From contig RCZF01000004.1 of the NCBI GenBank assembly GCA_006438735.1, positions 66,448 through 130,447 of the forward strand: a DNA stretch of 64,000 bases, written 5' to 3'. Every line of letters begins with the position of its first letter. Positions within the stretch are counted from its first letter, which is position 1. The notes below the pieces were generated by a model. It made no database searches. It had not been told where the DNA came from and saw only the letters and a list, made by a program, of their open reading frames with translations. The stretch comes from Sphingomonas koreensis (GTDB lineage Bacteria; Pseudomonadota; Alphaproteobacteria; Sphingomonadales; Sphingomonadaceae). Below are positions 44,149 to 53,469 of this stretch, piece by piece. The position numbers and the translations under genes were made by a program.

Positions 44149-45225
44149 CTATCCTGCGACAAATCGCGCCGGACGATAGGGCGTCGGATCGATTTCCGGC
44201 AAGCGCCCGAGCAGCAACGCCGCCGCCAACCGCGCCGCCGCCGGCGCGGTCTGAATGCCGAACCCGCCCTGCCCGGCGCACCAGAAGAACCCAGGCGCAT
44301 CGGGCGCGAAGCCGTAGACCGGCAGCCGATCGGCCGCGAAGCTCCTGAGCCCCGCCCATTTGTGTTCGAGCGCGGCAACGCACCAATCGACGGTGTGCTC
44401 GAATCGATCGATTGCGATCGCCACGTCGATCTCTTCGGGCTGTGCGTCGCACGGATCGCTGGCGATCTCGTCATGCGGGCTGAGCCACAGCCGCCCGCCG
44501 GGTTCGGGCTTGAAATAGAAGCTGCCGGCGATGTGCGCGACATGCGGCAGGTCCGCGGGCGGCGGCGGATCGGTCAGCAGTTGAACCATCGTGCGGCGAT
44601 AGGCACGAATGCCGATCGGCGCGACGCCGGTGCGCTGCGCGACACCGTCAGCCCAGGCCCCCGCGGCATCGACCAGAATATCAGCCTCGATTTCGCCCCT
44701 CGCGGTCGTCAGCCGCCAGCGCCCCTGTTCGCGCCGGGCGCTTTTCAGGCCTGACGCGGTCATCAGCGTCGCGCCCGCCTGTTTCGCCCGCGCCAGGCAA
44801 TCGGCGTGGAGCGCGGCGACATCGATATAAGCGCAACTCGGCTCATAGACCGCGCGGGTCCAATCATTCCGCAGACCCGGCACGATCGTATGGGGATCGC
44901 ACTCCTCCAGCCTGACGCCGGTGCCGGCAAATTCCGCCAGGAACGCGTCGATCGCCGGCGAATCCTCGGTGCGGCCGATATGCAGCGATCCCAGCGGCGC
45001 GAGGAACCCGCCGGCTTCGAGCAACGGCCCCGATGCCGTCGTCAACGGCTGCACGGCGGGGCCGCCATATGTCTCGGACCAGAATGCCGCCGATCGTCCG
45101 GTCGCGTGCACACCCGGCTGCGCCTCCGCCTCGAGCATCACCACGCGGGCGTGCGGCGCGAGTTCGGCGGCAAGGCTCGCCCCGGCCATGCCCGCGCCTA
45201 CGACGGCGATATCGAACGACGCCAT
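44149..45225 (-). CDS. FAD-dependent oxidoreductase (D-amino-acid/glycine oxidase-like)
   Basis: A 358-aa DAO-type flavoprotein. The dinucleotide-binding GAGMAGASLA lies near residue 10, with VDAAGAWADGVA in the middle and WCAGQGGFGIQTAPA near the C-terminus, typical of D-amino-acid dehydrogenases or sarcosine oxidases. It would oxidise an amine at the inner membrane or in the cytosol; the substrate is not determinable. It starts 8 bp after the hydrolase gene on the same strand, so co-transcription is probable. Confidence 0.85.
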   Translation of the reverse strand: MASFDIAVVGAGMAGASLAAELAPHARVVMLEAEAQPGVHATGRSAAFWSETYGGPAVQPLTTASGPLLEAGGFLAPLGSLHIGRTEDSPAIDAFLAEFAGTGVRLEECDPHTIVPGLRNDWTRAVYEPSCAYIDVAALHADCLARAKQAGATLMTASGLKSARREQGRWRLTTARGEIEADILVDAAGAWADGVAQRTGVAPIGIRAYRRTMVQLLTDPPPPADLPHVAHIAGSFYFKPEPGGRLWLSPHDEIASDPCDAQPEEIDVAIAIDRFEHTVDWCVAALEHKWAGLRSFAADRLPVYGFAPDAPGFFWCAGQGGFGIQTAPAAARLAAALLLGRLPEIDPTPYRPARFVAG

Positions 45226-45233
45226 GGTCCCGC

Positions 45234-46178
45234 TCAGCCGCGCGGCGCGCGTGCGTCGAGAAAGGCGTCGATCGCGGCGATCGCGCGATCACGCACTGGA
45301 TCGTCCTCGCGCAGGATCTCATGCGCCGATTCGGCGCCGAACCGAACGACCTGACAATCGGGCAGCCTGCCCGCAATCTTGAGCGCGGCCTTGGCATCGA
45401 CCAGTCTATCCGCCTCGGCGACCAGCATCAGCAGCGGTACGGTGAGCGTCGCCAGCCGCGAATCGGTGCGCACCGCCCGAGTCGAAACGAACGCTTCATG
45501 CACCCATTGCCAGCTCGGCGGGCCCAGCAGCAGCTCGGGCTTGGCCGATTGCCACCATAGTTCGTCGGCGTAGCGATCGGCGTCATGCGTCAAAAGCGCT
45601 TGCCGCGTCGCGGTCGCGCCGGGAATTTCATTGGCTTTCCACGCTGCGCGTTCGGGGCGTCCGAGCCGCTCCATGAGCGCCGCCAGCCGCTCTCCCCATC
45701 GCGCGCCGAGCGGACTGCGGAGCCCGAGCATCGGCGCGATCAGCACCGCGGCATCGGGCCGCGCCAGCCCCTCGACGAGCGCGCGCAGCACCAGATGTCC
45801 GCCCATCGAATGCCCCATCAGCACCCGCGGCTCGATCGTTGATGCCGCCCAATCGGCGTAGAAGCTCTTGAAATCGCTAATATAGCTGTCGAACGTATCG
45901 ATATGGCCGACATGCCGATCGCTCGATAGCCGGCCCGATCCGCCCTGACCGCGCCAGTCGACCGATGTGACCGACCAGCCCGCTTCATGCCAGTGCGCGA
46001 TCAGTTCGAGATATTTTTCGATGGCGTCGCCGCGCCCGCCCTGGAACAGGATCGCGCCGCGCGGCGTCCCCGCCGCGGGCAGATCGAATCGCCGCAGCGG
46101 CCAGCCATCGGCGGCGCGCCATTCGGAAAAGCGGGCGCCCAACGGGAGGGCGCGGCGGAACAGCGCGGAAGAAGCCAT
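45234..46178 (-). CDS. Alpha/beta hydrolase (lysophospholipase/PldB-like)
   Basis: A 314-aa serine hydrolase. The nucleophile elbow GHSMGGH is at about residue 122. The Asp of the triad is probably in AEADRLVD and the His in ESAHEIL. The DWRGQGGSGRL motif near residue 75 is typical of monoacylglycerol or lysophospholipid lipases. It is cytoplasmic with no signal peptide. It is divergent from the pilus cluster with a 47-bp gap. Confidence 0.87.
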   Translation of the reverse strand: MASSALFRRALPLGARFSEWRAADGWPLRRFDLPAAGTPRGAILFQGGRGDAIEKYLELIAHWHEAGWSVTSVDWRGQGGSGRLSSDRHVGHIDTFDSYISDFKSFYADWAASTIEPRVLMGHSMGGHLVLRALVEGLARPDAAVLIAPMLGLRSPLGARWGERLAALMERLGRPERAAWKANEIPGATATRQALLTHDADRYADELWWQSAKPELLLGPPSWQWVHEAFVSTRAVRTDSRLATLTVPLLMLVAEADRLVDAKAALKIAGRLPDCQVVRFGAESAHEILREDDPVRDRAIAAIDAFLDARAPRG

Positions 46179-46225
46179 GCGCGCTGGTTACTTTTTAGAA
46201 AGCCATGTCGTCTAGGGAATTGCCG

Positions 46226-46699
46226 ATGGGGTGGGGCATTCTCTCGATGATTCTGTTGTGCGCGCTTGCACTGTTGCTGGTTTCGGCCGGCATCGAAGAC
46301 GTGCGCAAACGCGAAATCGCCAATTGGAAGAATGCCGCCGTCGCGCTGCTCGCGCCGCTCTGGTGGTTCGCCACCGGCGTGTCGCTATGGCCCGGCGTCG
46401 CGCTCCAGCTCGGTCTCGCCGCATTGGTCTTTGCGATCTTCGTCGGCGCGTTCGCGCTCGGCCAGATGGGCGGCGGCGATGTGAAACTGATCGGCGCGCT
46501 CGCCTTGTGGTTTCCGCTCCAGCCATTGGTTTGGCTGCTCGTCGTGATGTCGCTGCTCGGCGGCGTGCTCACGCTGTTGCTGCTTGCTGAACGCTGGTGG
46601 TCGAAGAAACAGGCCGAAATCGAAGTCCCGTACGGTGTCGCGATCGCAATCGCTGCGCTGTTTGCCCTGCGCGAACCGATTCTTAACCGATTTGGGTGA
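46226..46699 (+). CDS. cpaA: Tad/Cpa prepilin peptidase
   Basis: A 157-aa membrane aspartic peptidase. The two catalytic Asps are in AGIEDVRKREI and GGGDVKLIGAL (GxGD). Family length is about 160 residues. It cleaves the leader of Flp-type pilins before assembly. The ATG at 46226 has an AGGGA ribosome site; 46205 is an alternative. It is the first gene of the cpaABCDE-tadBC run. No Flp pilin gene was found near it. Confidence 0.9.
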   Translation: MGWGILSMILLCALALLLVSAGIEDVRKREIANWKNAAVALLAPLWWFATGVSLWPGVALQLGLAALVFAIFVGAFALGQMGGGDVKLIGALALWFPLQPLVWLLVVMSLLGGVLTLLLLAERWWSKKQAEIEVPYGVAIAIAALFALREPILNRFG

Positions 46700-46749
46700 A
46701 TGCTTAATGCCGGATCAACCGGCCCCTCGTCCGAAAGGCCCAATGCGTC

Positions 46750-47757
46750 ATGGATGGTAGGAAGATATTTTTGCTGGTGGGCGCGCTCGTCGTCGCCGGC
46801 TTCACCGCGTTCATGGCGCGGAGCCTGATTTCGGGCGCCTCGGCCCCGCAGGCGACCGCTGCGCAAGTGCAGAAGATCGACGGGCCCGAAGTGCTCGTCG
46901 CGACCCGCGCGCTGCCGGTCGGCACCATCCTCGACGCCACCGCGCTGAAATTCCAGCCGTGGCCGAAGGAGCTGGTCGACAACGCTTATTATCTGCGCAA
47001 GGACACCAACGTCCAGTCGCTGGTCGGCACGGTGGTGCGCAATGCGATCACCGCGGGCCAGCCGGTCACGCAAGGCTCGCTGGTCAAGCCGGGCGATCGC
47101 GGCTTCCTCGCCGCTGCGCTCGGGCCGGGCATGCGCGCCGTGACGGTGCCGGTGTCGGCCGCTAGCGCGGTCGCGGGCTTCGTGTTTCCGGGCGATCATA
47201 TCGATCTGGTGCTGACGCAATCGGTTCCCGGTGGTGGCGACGGCGCCCCTCTCAAGGCATCGGAGACGATCATCCGCAACCTGCGCGTGCTCGCCACCGA
47301 TCAGCGCACCGACAATCAGGTCGGCGACGACGGCAAGACCGTGGTCAAGACCTTCTCGAACGTCACGGTCGAAGCGACGCCGAAGATCGCCGAGAAGATC
47401 GCGGTCGCGCAGACAGTCGGCGAGCTCTCGCTGTCGCTACGCTCGCTGGCCGACGATAGCACGCAACTCGAGCAAGCGATCGCCTCTGGCGCGGTCGATG
47501 TGCCGAGCGATCCTAAGGCGGAACAGGCGATGCTGGCCAAGGCCGACACCGCGCCGATCGCCGGCACGCCGACCTTCTCGACCGGCGCCGACGTCTCGCG
47601 CTTCCAGCGGAGCACGGTGCCAGGAAAGCCGGCCGAAACGTCACAAGCGATGGGCGGGCCGGTCGCCGGCGGGGTTCCCGCTGCGGCGATCCAGGGCCCG
47701 GTGGTCCGCGTAGCCCGGGGCAATGCCGTCACCATCGTTCCGGTTGGGGGGAAGTAA
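46750..47757 (+). CDS. cpaB: Flp pilus assembly protein CpaB
   Basis: A 335-aa protein with an N-terminal membrane anchor (IFLLVGALVVAGFTAFMA). A SAF-like domain follows (VLVATRALPVGTILDATAL, FLAAALGPGMRAVTVPVS), and then a C-terminal RcpC/CpaB domain with VFPGDHIDLVLTQ. It forms part of the periplasmic section of the Tad machine, next to the secretin. The stop is 1 bp from cpaC's start. Confidence 0.93.
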   Translation: MDGRKIFLLVGALVVAGFTAFMARSLISGASAPQATAAQVQKIDGPEVLVATRALPVGTILDATALKFQPWPKELVDNAYYLRKDTNVQSLVGTVVRNAITAGQPVTQGSLVKPGDRGFLAAALGPGMRAVTVPVSAASAVAGFVFPGDHIDLVLTQSVPGGGDGAPLKASETIIRNLRVLATDQRTDNQVGDDGKTVVKTFSNVTVEATPKIAEKIAVAQTVGELSLSLRSLADDSTQLEQAIASGAVDVPSDPKAEQAMLAKADTAPIAGTPTFSTGADVSRFQRSTVPGKPAETSQAMGGPVAGGVPAAAIQGPVVRVARGNAVTIVPVGGK

Positions 47758-47758
47758 C

Positions 47759-49402
47759 ATGCGCATGAAGTTCACGCCGATCGGCTGGCCGCTTGCGGTC
47801 GCGCTCGCCGCCGGCGCGCTCGCCGCCGGCGCTACGCCCGGCCTCGCGCAATCGCTCGCCCCGCAACCGACGTCGACCGTCGAGGTCGCAACCGGCCGCG
47901 GTCGGCTGATCAACCTGCCGCGGGCGATGACCGACGTGTTCGTCGCCGACGACAAGATCGCCGATGTCGATGTGCGTTCGCCGACGCAGCTCTATATCTT
48001 CGGCAAGGGCTCGGGCGAGACGACCGTCTACGCCACCGCCAAATCGGGCGCGGTGGTTTACTCCACCACGGTCCGCGTCGGCACCAACATCAATTCGGTC
48101 GGCGACATGCTGCACATGGCGCTGCCCGATGCCCAGATCGCCGCGACGCCGATGAACGGCCTGGTGCTGCTGACCGGCACCGTCGCCCAGCCCGACGATG
48201 CGGCAGAAGCCGAACGGCTCGCCCAGGCCTATGTCGGCAAGGACACGCAAGTGCTCAGCCGGCTCAAGACGGCGACGCCGCTGCAGGTTAATCTGCAGGT
48301 CCGCATCGCCGAGGTTAGCCGCAGCTTCGTCAAGAATATCGGCGTCAATCTGTTGACGCGCGATCAAACCGGCGGGTTCAATTTCAGCATCGGCTCCGGC
48401 CGTACGCCGGGAACCATCGGCGATATCAACACGTCCAACTATCCAACGGTCAACTATCCCATACCGGGCGGCGGCACAACGCCAGTGCCCTATGACCCCG
48501 CGACCGGCAAACTCATCAATCCGATCCATCCCGGCACGTTGTATTCCGTCGATAAAGGGGCCGAACGCACCACGTTGGGACTGGCCGGTCACCTCCTTGG
48601 GCTCGACGTCCTGAGTGCGCTCGATCTGGGCGAAACCGACGGCGAGGTCACCACCTTGGCCAATCCCAATCTGACCGCACTATCCGGCGAAACCGCGACG
48701 TTCCTTGCCGGCGGCGAGATTCCGATCCCGATCAGCCAGGGGCTCGGGGCAATATCTGTCGAATACAAGCAATATGGCATCAGCCTCGCTTACACCCCGA
48801 CGGTGCTTTCGGACGGGCGCATCTCGCTGCGCGTGAAGCCGGAAGTCTCGCAGCTGTCCGACGCCGGCGCGGTGACATTGGGCGGCACGGTCATCCCCGC
48901 GCTGACCACGCGGCGGACCGAAACCACCGTCGAACTCGGTTCGGGCCAGAGCTTCATGATCGCTGGCCTGCTCCAGAACAGTAACGACAATCAGATCGAA
49001 AAGGCGCCGGGCGTCGGCGATCTGCCGATCGTCGGCGCACTGTTCCGATCGAACGCGTTCAAGCGTAACGAGACCGAGTTGGTGATCGTGATCACGCCGT
49101 ATCTGGTCAAGCCGGTCGATAGCGCCAGCCAGATCGCCTTGCCGACCGACGGCTACAAGCAACCGACCGATCTCAGCCGCGTGCTGCTCGGCCAGCTCGG
49201 CGGCGGCAAAAGCGGCGAGCCGCGGCCGGTGCCGACGATGGCGCCGCCGGCGGAAAGCTCGCCGGCGTTCGGCGCCAGCGCCGTTTTGCCGGCCGGCCCG
49301 TCGCCAAAGGATCAGCCGAGCCGGCCGGCGCCGCAAGCCGCGCCGCCGCCGCCCAAGCCCGGCAAGGGCGGCGAAGTCGCCCCCGGTTTCAGCCTCAACT
49401 GA
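47759..49402 (+). CDS. cpaC: Flp pilus outer-membrane secretin CpaC (RcpA)
   Basis: A 547-aa protein with a signal sequence (PLAVALAAGALAAGATPGLAQ). Periplasmic BON-like and ring-building domains are followed by a C-terminal secretin domain (ETATFLAGGEIPIP, GQSFMIAGLLQ, ETELVIVITPYLVKPV). The tail is proline-rich. It forms the outer-membrane channel for the pilus. The start at 47759 was chosen because the signal sequence begins there. Its TGA overlaps the cpaD ATG by one base. Confidence 0.93.
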   Translation: MRMKFTPIGWPLAVALAAGALAAGATPGLAQSLAPQPTSTVEVATGRGRLINLPRAMTDVFVADDKIADVDVRSPTQLYIFGKGSGETTVYATAKSGAVVYSTTVRVGTNINSVGDMLHMALPDAQIAATPMNGLVLLTGTVAQPDDAAEAERLAQAYVGKDTQVLSRLKTATPLQVNLQVRIAEVSRSFVKNIGVNLLTRDQTGGFNFSIGSGRTPGTIGDINTSNYPTVNYPIPGGGTTPVPYDPATGKLINPIHPGTLYSVDKGAERTTLGLAGHLLGLDVLSALDLGETDGEVTTLANPNLTALSGETATFLAGGEIPIPISQGLGAISVEYKQYGISLAYTPTVLSDGRISLRVKPEVSQLSDAGAVTLGGTVIPALTTRRTETTVELGSGQSFMIAGLLQNSNDNQIEKAPGVGDLPIVGALFRSNAFKRNETELVIVITPYLVKPVDSASQIALPTDGYKQPTDLSRVLLGQLGGGKSGEPRPVPTMAPPAESSPAFGASAVLPAGPSPKDQPSRPAPQAAPPPPKPGKGGEVAPGFSLN

Positions 49403-50070
49403 TGCGCGCTCTTGTGGAGATGGCCATGCCCATGCGTTCCCCGATCCTCGCGCTGCTCGCGCCCGCCTTGCTGTTGGCGGGCTGCGGCGGCACCGCCAAC
49501 CGCGGCCTTGAATCGATTCATCAGCCGGTCGTCAGCCGCACCGATTATGCATTCGACGTCAACACCAGCGGCAACCGCTTGGCGCCCGGCGAGGCGCAGC
49601 GGCTTGATGGCTGGCTCGGTTCGCTGCGGCTCGGCTATGGCGACCGGGTCGCGATCGACGATCCGAGCGGCGATGCCACCGGCGCTCGTGCCGATGTGTC
49701 GCGCGAAGTCGGCCATTATGGTCTGCTGCTGTCCGGTGAGCCGCCGGTGACGCCGGCGCCGGTGACGCCCGGCACGATCCGCGTGGTTGTCAGCCGGATG
49801 CACGCCGACGTGCCCGGCTGCCCCGACTATACCCGGCCCGGCGCGCCTGATTTCAACAACAACACCAATTCCAATTACGGTTGCGCGGTCAATTCCAACC
49901 TGGCGGCGATGGTCGCAAGGCCGGAAGACCTGGTGCGCGGCCAGAGCGGCACCGACGTCGTCGATCCCGCCGTCGCCACCAAGGCGATCGAAACGTTCCG
50001 CAAGGCGCCCAACACCGGCGCCGGCGAACTCAAGACTCAGTCCACGACTCAAGCCGTCACGGGAGGGTAA
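49402..50070 (+). CDS. cpaD: Flp pilus lipoprotein CpaD (secretin pilotin-like)
   Basis: A 222-aa lipoprotein with lipobox LAGC preceded by a hydrophobic stretch (ILALLAPALLLAGC). The family motif NYGCAVNSNLAAMVARPEDLV is visible. It is thought to help assemble the secretin in the outer membrane. The start could also be 49420 or 49426, where a GGAG is better placed. It overlaps cpaC and is followed directly by cpaE. Confidence 0.88.
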   Translation: MRALVEMAMPMRSPILALLAPALLLAGCGGTANRGLESIHQPVVSRTDYAFDVNTSGNRLAPGEAQRLDGWLGSLRLGYGDRVAIDDPSGDATGARADVSREVGHYGLLLSGEPPVTPAPVTPGTIRVVVSRMHADVPGCPDYTRPGAPDFNNNTNSNYGCAVNSNLAAMVARPEDLVRGQSGTDVVDPAVATKAIETFRKAPNTGAGELKTQSTTQAVTGG

Positions 50071-50073
50071 TTC

Positions 50074-51360
50074 ATGAACGCGCCTTGGAATCCCGCGCGC
50101 GCCGCGAACCGCGAGCCGTTCGTCGCCTTCGTCTGCGACGAGACGACCGCCGAGGCGATCCGCCCGATCGCGGTCGAGCTCGGCTGGGCGCCTGAAAAGG
50201 TCAACAAGGGCGGCTTGCGCAACGCCGTCCAGTCGCTTTCGGTCTCGGCCAGCCCGCAAATCCTGTTCGTCGATCTGTCCGAATCAGGTGATCCGCTCAA
50301 CGACATCAACGCGCTTGCCGAAGTCTGCGAACCCGGCACGGTGGTGATCGCCGCCGGCCAGGTCAACGACGTGCGGCTATACCGCGATCTCGTCGCCAGC
50401 GGCATTCAGGACTATCTGCTCAAGCCGTTGTCCTCCGATATGCTGCGCGACGCCTTTGCGCACGCGCAGACGATCTTCAACGCGCCCAAGCTTGCAGAGG
50501 CCTCGGTCGAGCGGCCGCATTGTTCGACTGCGGTGATCGGCGCGCGCGGCGGCGTCGGCGCCTCGACGATCGCCACCTCGCTGGCCTGGCTGCTCAGCGA
50601 CAAGATCGGGCGCACTACCGCGCTGCTCGATCTCGACGTGCATTTCGGCACCGGCGCGCTGGCGCTCGATCTCGAGCCCGGCCGAGGGCTGACCGATGCG
50701 CTCGAGAATCCCAGCCGCATCGACGGGCTGTTTATCGAACGCGCAATGGTGCGCGCCAGCGACAAGCTTGCCGTCCTGTCGGCCGAGGCGCCGATCAACT
50801 CGCCGATCATGAGCGACGGCGCGGCTTTCTATCAGCTGCAAGAGGAAATGCGCTCGGCGTTCGAATGCACGGTGGTCGATCTGCCGCGCTCGATGCTGGT
50901 GCAATATCCGCATCTCATCGCCGACGTGCAGGTCGCCGTCGTCGCCACCGAACTGACACTCGCGGCGGCGCGCGACTCGATCCGCATCCTCTCGTGGCTG
51001 AAATCGAATGCGCCGCACGCCCAGGTGATCACCGTCGCCAGCCGGGTGCCCGCGGGCGGCGCGCTGGAGATCAGCAAGAAGGATTTCGAAGGCTCGATCG
51101 AGCGCAAGCTCGATTTCCTCGTGCCCTATGATCAAAAGCTCGCGGCGCAGGCCGCCAAGCTCGGCAAGACGATGGCCGATGCTGGCAAGGGATCGAAGAC
51201 CGTCGCGCCGCTGATCGGGCTTGCCGAGCGGGTGATGGGCGCGAGCGAGGAAGCCGAGGCCGAAGCGGAAGCGGCTGGTAAGAAAAAGCCCAAGGGCGGT
51301 TCGCTGATGAGCCGATTCGACCTCAAGTCGGTGATGCCCAAGCGGGCGGCGAAAAAATGA
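50074..51360 (+). CDS. cpaE: Flp pilus localisation ATPase CpaE (TadZ)
   Basis: A 428-aa protein. The first about 140 residues are a receiver-like domain (VAFVCDETTAEAIRPIAVELG); a P-loop ParA/MinD-type ATPase follows. The P-loop reads GARGGVGAST near residue 156. It lacks the usual lysines, which is normal for CpaE/TadZ proteins. It places the pilus machine at the pole in Caulobacter. The C-terminus is basic and low complexity. The next gene is tadB; cpaF, which normally follows here, is missing. Confidence 0.9.
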   Translation: MNAPWNPARAANREPFVAFVCDETTAEAIRPIAVELGWAPEKVNKGGLRNAVQSLSVSASPQILFVDLSESGDPLNDINALAEVCEPGTVVIAAGQVNDVRLYRDLVASGIQDYLLKPLSSDMLRDAFAHAQTIFNAPKLAEASVERPHCSTAVIGARGGVGASTIATSLAWLLSDKIGRTTALLDLDVHFGTGALALDLEPGRGLTDALENPSRIDGLFIERAMVRASDKLAVLSAEAPINSPIMSDGAAFYQLQEEMRSAFECTVVDLPRSMLVQYPHLIADVQVAVVATELTLAAARDSIRILSWLKSNAPHAQVITVASRVPAGGALEISKKDFEGSIERKLDFLVPYDQKLAAQAAKLGKTMADAGKGSKTVAPLIGLAERVMGASEEAEAEAEAAGKKKPKGGSLMSRFDLKSVMPKRAAKK

Positions 51361-51417
51361 TCGGCTGCCGTCCCGAACGGGGCGGCGCCCGGCGGCAAGT
51401 GGAAGAGTAGGCGCGCG

Positions 51418-52392
51418 ATGGCGATGATGCCTTTGATGATGATGCTGGGCGGCGCGCTGGTCGTGCTCGCGATGGTCGTCTTCGCGTTTTCCGGGCCCTC
51501 GCCCGAACGCGCGCGCAGCCGCCGGCTGCTGGCGGTGCGCGAGCGGCACAGCACCTCGGCGTCCGCCGCGGTCGAGGCCAAGATGCGTCGCATCAGCTCG
51601 GGCCAGGGCACCAAGATGGATGCCGCGGCGATGCGCTTCCTGCCCAAGCCCGCACTACTCAAGAAGCGCCTGGCGATGACGGGCAAGAGCTGGACGGTCG
51701 GGCAATATGGTACGGCGACGCTGGGTATTACTGTGATCGTCGGCGTTCTGCTCGCGATCAAGGGGATGCCGCTGCTGCTCGGGTTGTTCTTCGGCCTGTT
51801 CCTCGGCGCCGGCATCCCGCACATGGTGGTCGGCCATTTCATCAAGCGCCGGCTCAAGAAGTTCATCGCCAGATTTCCCGATGCGATCGAGCTGCTGGTC
51901 AGGGGCTTGCGCTCTGGCCTGCCGATCTCAGAGACACTCGGCGTCGTCGGCGCCGAGCTCGACGGTCCGGTCGGCGAGGAATTCCGCTCGGTGTCGGACA
52001 AGATGAAGATCGGCCGCACGATGGACGCGGCGTTGCAGGAGACCGCGGATCGGCTGGGAACGGCGGAATTCCAGTTCTTCGTCATCACCATCGCGATCCA
52101 GCGCGAAACCGGCGGCAATCTCGCTGAAACGCTCGCCAATCTCGCCACGGTGCTGCGTCAGCGCGGCCAGATGAAGCTCAAGATCAAGGCGATGTCGTCC
52201 GAATCCAAGGCGTCGGCCTACATCGTCGGCTCACTGCCGTTCATCGTGTTCGGTCTGATCATGTGGATCAGCCCGGATTATATGAACAACTTCTTCAAGG
52301 ACCCACGGCTGATGGTGGCCGGCATCGGCGGCATGATCTGGATGGGCCTGGGTGCTTTCATCATGGCCAAGATGGTCAACTTCGAAATCTGA
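51418..52392 (+). CDS. tadB: Tad pilus inner-membrane platform protein TadB
   Basis: A 324-aa type II secretion F-domain protein with N- and C-terminal membrane helices (VLAMVVFAFSG, IVGSLPFIVFGLIMWISPDY). The signature IARFPDAIELLVRGLRSGLP is followed by FFVITIAIQRETGGNLAETL. It forms the inner-membrane platform with TadC and is moved by the CpaF ATPase. The ATG at 51418 follows a 57-bp gap from cpaE. Confidence 0.92.
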   Translation: MAMMPLMMMLGGALVVLAMVVFAFSGPSPERARSRRLLAVRERHSTSASAAVEAKMRRISSGQGTKMDAAAMRFLPKPALLKKRLAMTGKSWTVGQYGTATLGITVIVGVLLAIKGMPLLLGLFFGLFLGAGIPHMVVGHFIKRRLKKFIARFPDAIELLVRGLRSGLPISETLGVVGAELDGPVGEEFRSVSDKMKIGRTMDAALQETADRLGTAEFQFFVITIAIQRETGGNLAETLANLATVLRQRGQMKLKIKAMSSESKASAYIVGSLPFIVFGLIMWISPDYMNNFFKDPRLMVAGIGGMIWMGLGAFIMAKMVNFEI

Positions 52393-52413
52393 TGCGGATC
52401 GGACGAGCATATC

Positions 52414-53412
52414 ATGGGTGAGACCGGCGGCCCCAAGCTTCTCGGCATCGACGTGCTGTGGGTGGCGACCATGCTTTCGGGCATGGCGGCGATGGCGGTT
52501 ATGTATGCGATCTATATCGCGACGACCGTACGCGATCCGATGGCCAAGCGCGTCAAGGCGCTGAACGACCGGCGCGAACAGCTCAAGGCTGGCATCACCG
52601 CTTCTACGTCGAAGCGCCGCGCCAAGCTCGTCCGCCAGAACCAGACGACCGATCGCATCCGCAATTTCTTGAGCTCGCTGCAGGTGTTGCAGGACAGCCA
52701 GGTGAAAGCCGCGCAGATCAAGCTGATGCAGGCCGGCATCCGCAAAAAGGAATATGCCGTCGCCGTGATCTTCGGCCGGCTGGTGCTGCCGGTCGTGTTG
52801 GGCGGCGCAATGGTGTTTTGGGTCTATGGCACCCACGGCTTCGACACGTGGGGCCCGCTCAAGCGCTACGGCTTGGTCGCGGTGACCTTCATCCTCGCCT
52901 ACAAGGCGCCCGATATCTATCTTAAGAACAAGATCACCAAGCGCAGCCATGCGATCCGCAAGGGGCTTCCCGATGCGCTCGATCTGCTGGTGATCTGCGC
53001 CGAGGCCGGCCTGACCGTCGATGCGGCATTCCACCGCGTCGCCCGCGAGCTGGGCCGCGCCTATCCCGAACTCGGCGACGAATTCACGTTGACCGCAATC
53101 GAGCTCGGCTTCCTTTCAGAGCGTCGCCAGGCGTTCGAGAATCTCGCGCAGCGCGTCGATCTCGAGGCAGTGAAGGGCGTCGTCACCACGATGATGCAGA
53201 CCGAAAAATACGGCACGCCGCTCGCTTCCGCTTTGCGCGTGCTGTCTGGCGAATTTCGCAACGAACGAATGATGCGCGCGGAGGAAAAGGCGGCGCGCCT
53301 GCCGGCGATTATGACGATCCCGCTGATCCTGTTCATCCTGCCGACGCTGTTCGTCGTCATTCTCGGCCCGGCGGCCTGTTCGATCGCCGACGCCTTCAAG
53401 ACCAGCATGTAG
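52414..53412 (+). CDS. tadC: Tad pilus inner-membrane platform protein TadC
   Basis: A 332-aa paralogue of TadB with the same F-domain (RKGLPDALDLLVICAEAGLT, FLSERRQAFENLAQRVDLEA). The C-terminal membrane segment is IMTIPLILFILPTLFVVILG. It follows tadB by 21 bp and is presumably translated from the same mRNA. It is the last recognisable Tad gene of the run; no TadD, TadE, TadF or TadG was seen. Confidence 0.92.
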   Translation: MGETGGPKLLGIDVLWVATMLSGMAAMAVMYAIYIATTVRDPMAKRVKALNDRREQLKAGITASTSKRRAKLVRQNQTTDRIRNFLSSLQVLQDSQVKAAQIKLMQAGIRKKEYAVAVIFGRLVLPVVLGGAMVFWVYGTHGFDTWGPLKRYGLVAVTFILAYKAPDIYLKNKITKRSHAIRKGLPDALDLLVICAEAGLTVDAAFHRVARELGRAYPELGDEFTLTAIELGFLSERRQAFENLAQRVDLEAVKGVVTTMMQTEKYGTPLASALRVLSGEFRNERMMRAEEKAARLPAIMTIPLILFILPTLFVVILGPAACSIADAFKTSM

Positions 53413-53469
53413 GGAACGCGGGCGCGCGAACGATCGTTGACCCCCCGTAACATCGGGAGCGGTTTCGCC

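Noticed and set aside
51361..51417. Possible cpaF remnant between cpaE and tadB
   Set aside because: Only 57 bp is available, and no frame shows Walker or secretion-ATPase motifs.
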